Shown here one piece after another: positions 61,101-64,000 of a DNA stretch of 64,000 nucleotides; the first letter of the stretch is position 1; every line of letters begins with the position of its first letter. The DNA is taken from contig NC_089981.1 of the NCBI RefSeq assembly GCF_036417845.1, positions 64,197,268 through 64,261,267 of the forward strand, written 5' to 3'. The translations under genes and the position numbers were made by a program. This DNA is from Apteryx mantelli (Eukaryota > Chordata > Aves > Apterygiformes > Apterygidae). The notes beneath the pieces are model-generated. The model was not told the origin of the DNA. It ran no database searches and was given only the letters and a program-made list of their open reading frames with translations.

Positions 61101-62867
61101 GGTTTGCCTGTTTGCTTGTTGAATCCAGCTCTAATGGTTGGGGGGAGCTGCTCAGTGAGATTTCAGGTTAGCCTGTTTTTTCTCTCCTCCTGGCTCTCTG
61201 GGTGCAGGACATCCCCTGTCCCTGGGTGCCTCTTTGCCTTGGGGGCACGATGGGGTAGGAGCCTGGAGGCTCCTGGAGTGTGCTGCTACCAGCCCACTGG
61301 GCAGAGCAAGGACCAGTGACATGTGGTTGTGCTGAGGGGGAAAAAAATGGTTGCTGTGTGGACAGAAGTTGACTCTGCATGTTGTAACTGGGTCACTTGT
61401 GAATGTCCCAGGCCTGTTACACAAATGGAGATGTACTTATGCTGTAGCCAGTAGCCACCTGCTCCCTTTGCCTTTGGCTGATACAACAGCTCCAGTTCTA
61501 CAGGCTTAACACTTTAGGTTATTTAAATAAATTTCTGTTTCTTTATATATTGGCCACTTGTTTTTCACATTTTCTCGCAACTCCCTTTCAGATGCCCAAA
61601 AGTGACCTGCCAAAGCTTGTCCCAACCTCAGTCTTATTCAAGCTGTATTTTCTTTCCTGGGCAGAAGAAGCCTTTTGCACCTTGCTCTGTTTCCCCTCCC
61701 CTCCAGCCTTTGTTTCCTCATGTTTGTGCTGGGAGATGTTTGTTCTGTGGCAGGTTTTTCTCTCAGCAGCTTTTCTTGGTATTGCCCTTGGTCCTTGCGT
61801 GCTTTTTGTCCCAGCCCTGATCAGCAGGCTGAGCCTGCCCAGAACATATCCAGCCTGAGGCAAATTATGGTCCTCTTAATACCACTTTCTTCCTGCCCTA
61901 ATACCTACACATTAATCAAAACTTGTTTAAGAGTGAACATCGATCTTCTGCATTCCAGAGAAAGGTGTCAAAAACAGTAGTCCACAGGACTACATTGCTG
62001 TTTATCCTGAAAGGCTTTGTAGTCAACTTCTGTTTTCCTGGTGCTTTGCTTCTTGGGTATCTTCCCTTCCTGATCTGCAGGCCAGTAGCCTGTCCTTCCT
62101 GGTAGGATTAATATTTTGATTTGTCACCCAGGTTTTACATAGTCCTCACCTTCGCTGTCCCCTCTGAGGACATCTGTGTGACTGGCACAGTAATGCTTGC
62201 CTCTGTCTTCCTTGGTAGTTCATAGGCAGGATCTGCAAAATCTCTGCTGAGTGCTGAGTGCTGAGTTGAGCTGTGTTCCCTGTCCCACTAGCATAGCCCA
62301 TTGGAGCATGCGCAGGTCTAATCCCTTGCTCCCCTGTGTCCTTGCTGCATGTTGTTCCTGCATGTGAGACATTGGGAGAGGACTCTGAAGTGGATAATGG
62401 TTTCTCTGTCCCCTCAAGAGTCCCAGCAGGATGTGTGTTGGCAGTCACTCTGGTGATGGAGAATGAGAGCTAAGAAACAGCTCTGGCCACCACCTTATTC
62501 TCCTTGAAGGACACAGTAGTGTCCTGGGTGGTCTTGTACAGGCTGCCAGAGGTAAAATTCCCCAGATATTCCCTGGGGTTCAAATTGCCCCATGGAGGAG
62601 TGGGCTTGGCTCCTTCTGGGGCACTGGGTTTTTCTCACTTTCTTGGTAGCTCTAGCGAGACTTGTGTCTGTGACTGAGTGTGGGATGTGCCTTGCAGTAT
62701 GGTGCCCTTTAGGCATGGGAAAGAGCATCTGCTTTCTCTGGTTCACACCTGGTTAGATGTTAGATTGTGGAATATACATGGCTTGTGCATGTTGTGAGAC
62801 CCTGCAGCTGGGTTGTAATGGGCCATGTCTCTGTTTCCCTCTAGCCTGTGGAGCTGTTTCCCCTGCT

Positions 62868-63068
62868 ATGATGCCAGGGCAGATTCCCGACCCGTCCCTG
62901 ACGGCTGGCGCGCTGCCTGGTCTCAGCCCCTTGACGGGGCTGCCTGGCACAGCCCTGACAGCAGAGGAGCTGAAGTACGCTGACATCCGCAACATTGGGG
63001 CCATGATCTCGCCGCTCCACTTCCTGGAGGTGAAGCTTGGGAAGAGACCCCAGCCTGTGAAAAGTGAG
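62868..63068 (+). CDS. JDP2: JDP2, Jun dimerization protein 2, first coding exon (residues 1-67, partial)
   Basis: JDP2 is a nuclear bZIP protein that dimerises with JUN or ATF2 and mostly represses AP-1/CRE targets; it also has histone-chaperone activity in the family. The exon runs 62845-63068, with acceptor CCCTCTAG before 62845 and donor GAG|GTGAGT after 63068, phase 0. The frame opens MMPGQIPDPSL and continues through EELKYADIRNIGAMISPLHF to the LGKRPQPVKSE end, which is the JDP2 N-terminal domain. The first of two adjacent ATGs is taken as the start, as in the family. The basic region and leucine zipper are encoded by later exons beyond the right edge. The gene is intact as far as visible. 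ATF3 is the nearest paralogue, but this N-terminus is JDP2-specific. Confidence 0.96.
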
Positions 63069-64000
63069 GTGAGTCCTGGGGGCTGCAGACAGCCCTGCAG
63101 ATAGAGAGTAGGGGAGAGGGAGCTGTTACCCACATACAGCCTGCTGCCCATGCCCTGCCCCATGTCCCTCTCCTGTCTGTGCCTATTTATGCTGCCTCTT
63201 TGTGCATTTGTGTTGGCAGCTGGATCACCAGCCTCATCCTCCTGCTCCCCTCCCTGCCCTGCACCTTATGGCTGAATTTCTGTCCCTGTGGCATGGGCTG
63301 GGAGCGGACGCCTTCATGTCCCAGGCCTGGCTGGTTCCTCGCAGCCTTTGGTAACCAGCTAAATTTGAACTTGGTCTGTGGAGCAGGGTCTGACACAGCC
63401 AGCCTTTCCCTAGGCTGGGGCAGGCACCCCAAAGGAGGAGCTGTGCATCCTGTCAGAGGACTTGTGTGAGGCTTCCATCCTATCTCTGATGAAAACGAGC
63501 TCTGGTGCTACTGGTGTTGACATTGCCTTTTCCACTGGGATGAGGTGTGTGGGCAAGCAGCACCTAGCAACAGGCAGTGACTCAGCTTTTTTTTGCTGCA
63601 GGCCATGCTGGCTGGGGCTGCCTCCCTGGCCTGCTGGGGAAGAGCACTGGCTTCATCTCAGGGCTCCTGGAAAGGGAAAGGTGGGCAGCTTTTGCTCAGT
63701 ACCACAAGCTGTCACATCAGAATTAAACTGAAGGGACTTGAGACATTTGCACAGCATTTTTCTTTTGTGGTTGTCTCATGTTTTGGTTGTCTATGCTGAC
63801 TCTTCAAACCTCACTGTATTGAGGTGTTGAGAGTTTGCATCTCTCAAGTGGAGCTGGAAATCCATAAATCTGGAGGCTCCAAATCAGTGAGTGGCTTCTG
63901 TCAGCAGGTCCAATAAGCAAACCTTTTGATCAGTCCATTTGTTCCTGTGTGAGAATATCTTGGGCAGTCCCACATGAAGACAGGATGTTGTGCATTGTCC
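63069..64000 (+). other. JDP2 intron 2 (5' part), runs off the window
   Basis: No further JDP2 exon occurs before the end of the window. The next expected exon would begin with an acidic stretch leading into the basic region. An AP-1/ARE-type site lies at 63578-63586. Confidence 0.85.
63578..63586. promoter_or_regulatory. AP-1 / half-MARE site in JDP2 intron 2
   Basis: TGACTCAGC contains the AP-1 consensus TGACTCA and also fits the ARE core TGACnnnGC used by NRF2/small-MAF dimers. JDP2 and FOS dimers bind the same core, so feedback is plausible. Motif evidence only. Confidence 0.4.

Larger units (their letters stand above)
51296..62844 (+). other. Presumed JDP2 intron 1
   Basis: 11.5 kb without another supportable exon. 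It holds a GT-rich stretch at about 52398-52420, a 22-bp tandem duplication at 53438-53483 and a perfect 24-bp palindrome at 58169-58192. The longer open frames, including 59648-59941, show no domains. Confidence 0.55.

Overview
The window is vertebrate, almost certainly avian, nuclear DNA. The main evidence is a compact four-exon FOS gene whose 366-residue product has the length and composition of bird c-Fos. CR1 LINEs, the dominant retroelement of birds, are the only interspersed repeats clearly recognised, and no Alu or mammalian L1 was seen. The species cannot be named from the sequence. The layout matches the conserved amniote order FOS then JDP2, both reading on the + strand.

Layout. 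Positions 1-2048 are the FOS upstream flank and CpG-rich promoter. The promoter carries a textbook immediate-early element series: SIE, Ets/CArG SRE, FAP/AP-1, CRE and TATA. FOS itself runs from about 2049 to 4738, with coding exons 2193-2333, 2763-3005, 3110-3217 and 3337-3945 and an AU-rich 3' UTR. Positions 4.7-51 kb are intergenic. They hold a second CpG island at 7.2-8.0 kb with clustered CRE, Ets/CArG and heat-shock elements, a smaller CpG island with a good splice donor at 15.85-16.16 kb, and CR1 copies of different ages. The two youngest CR1 copies lie at 18.15-19.06 kb (+) and 27.73-28.97 kb (-). Several small duplications and palindromes also lie here.

At 49.98-50.94 kb a G-rich minisatellite abuts the candidate JDP2 promoter, a CpG island with a TATA-like box at 51061. 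JDP2 intron 1 is about 11.5 kb. The first coding exon of JDP2 (62845-63068, 67 codons) is unmistakable. The bZIP exons lie beyond the right edge of the window.

How the genes fit together. FOS and JDP2 both encode AP-1 bZIP proteins. FOS dimerises with JUN to activate, and JDP2 dimerises with JUN or ATF partners and usually represses AP-1/CRE sites. AP-1 or CRE-type sites occur in the FOS promoter, FOS intron 1, the 7.7 kb island, the JDP2 promoter region and JDP2 intron 2. This fits, but does not prove, auto- and cross-regulation across the locus. All regulatory calls away from the FOS promoter are motif-based inference.
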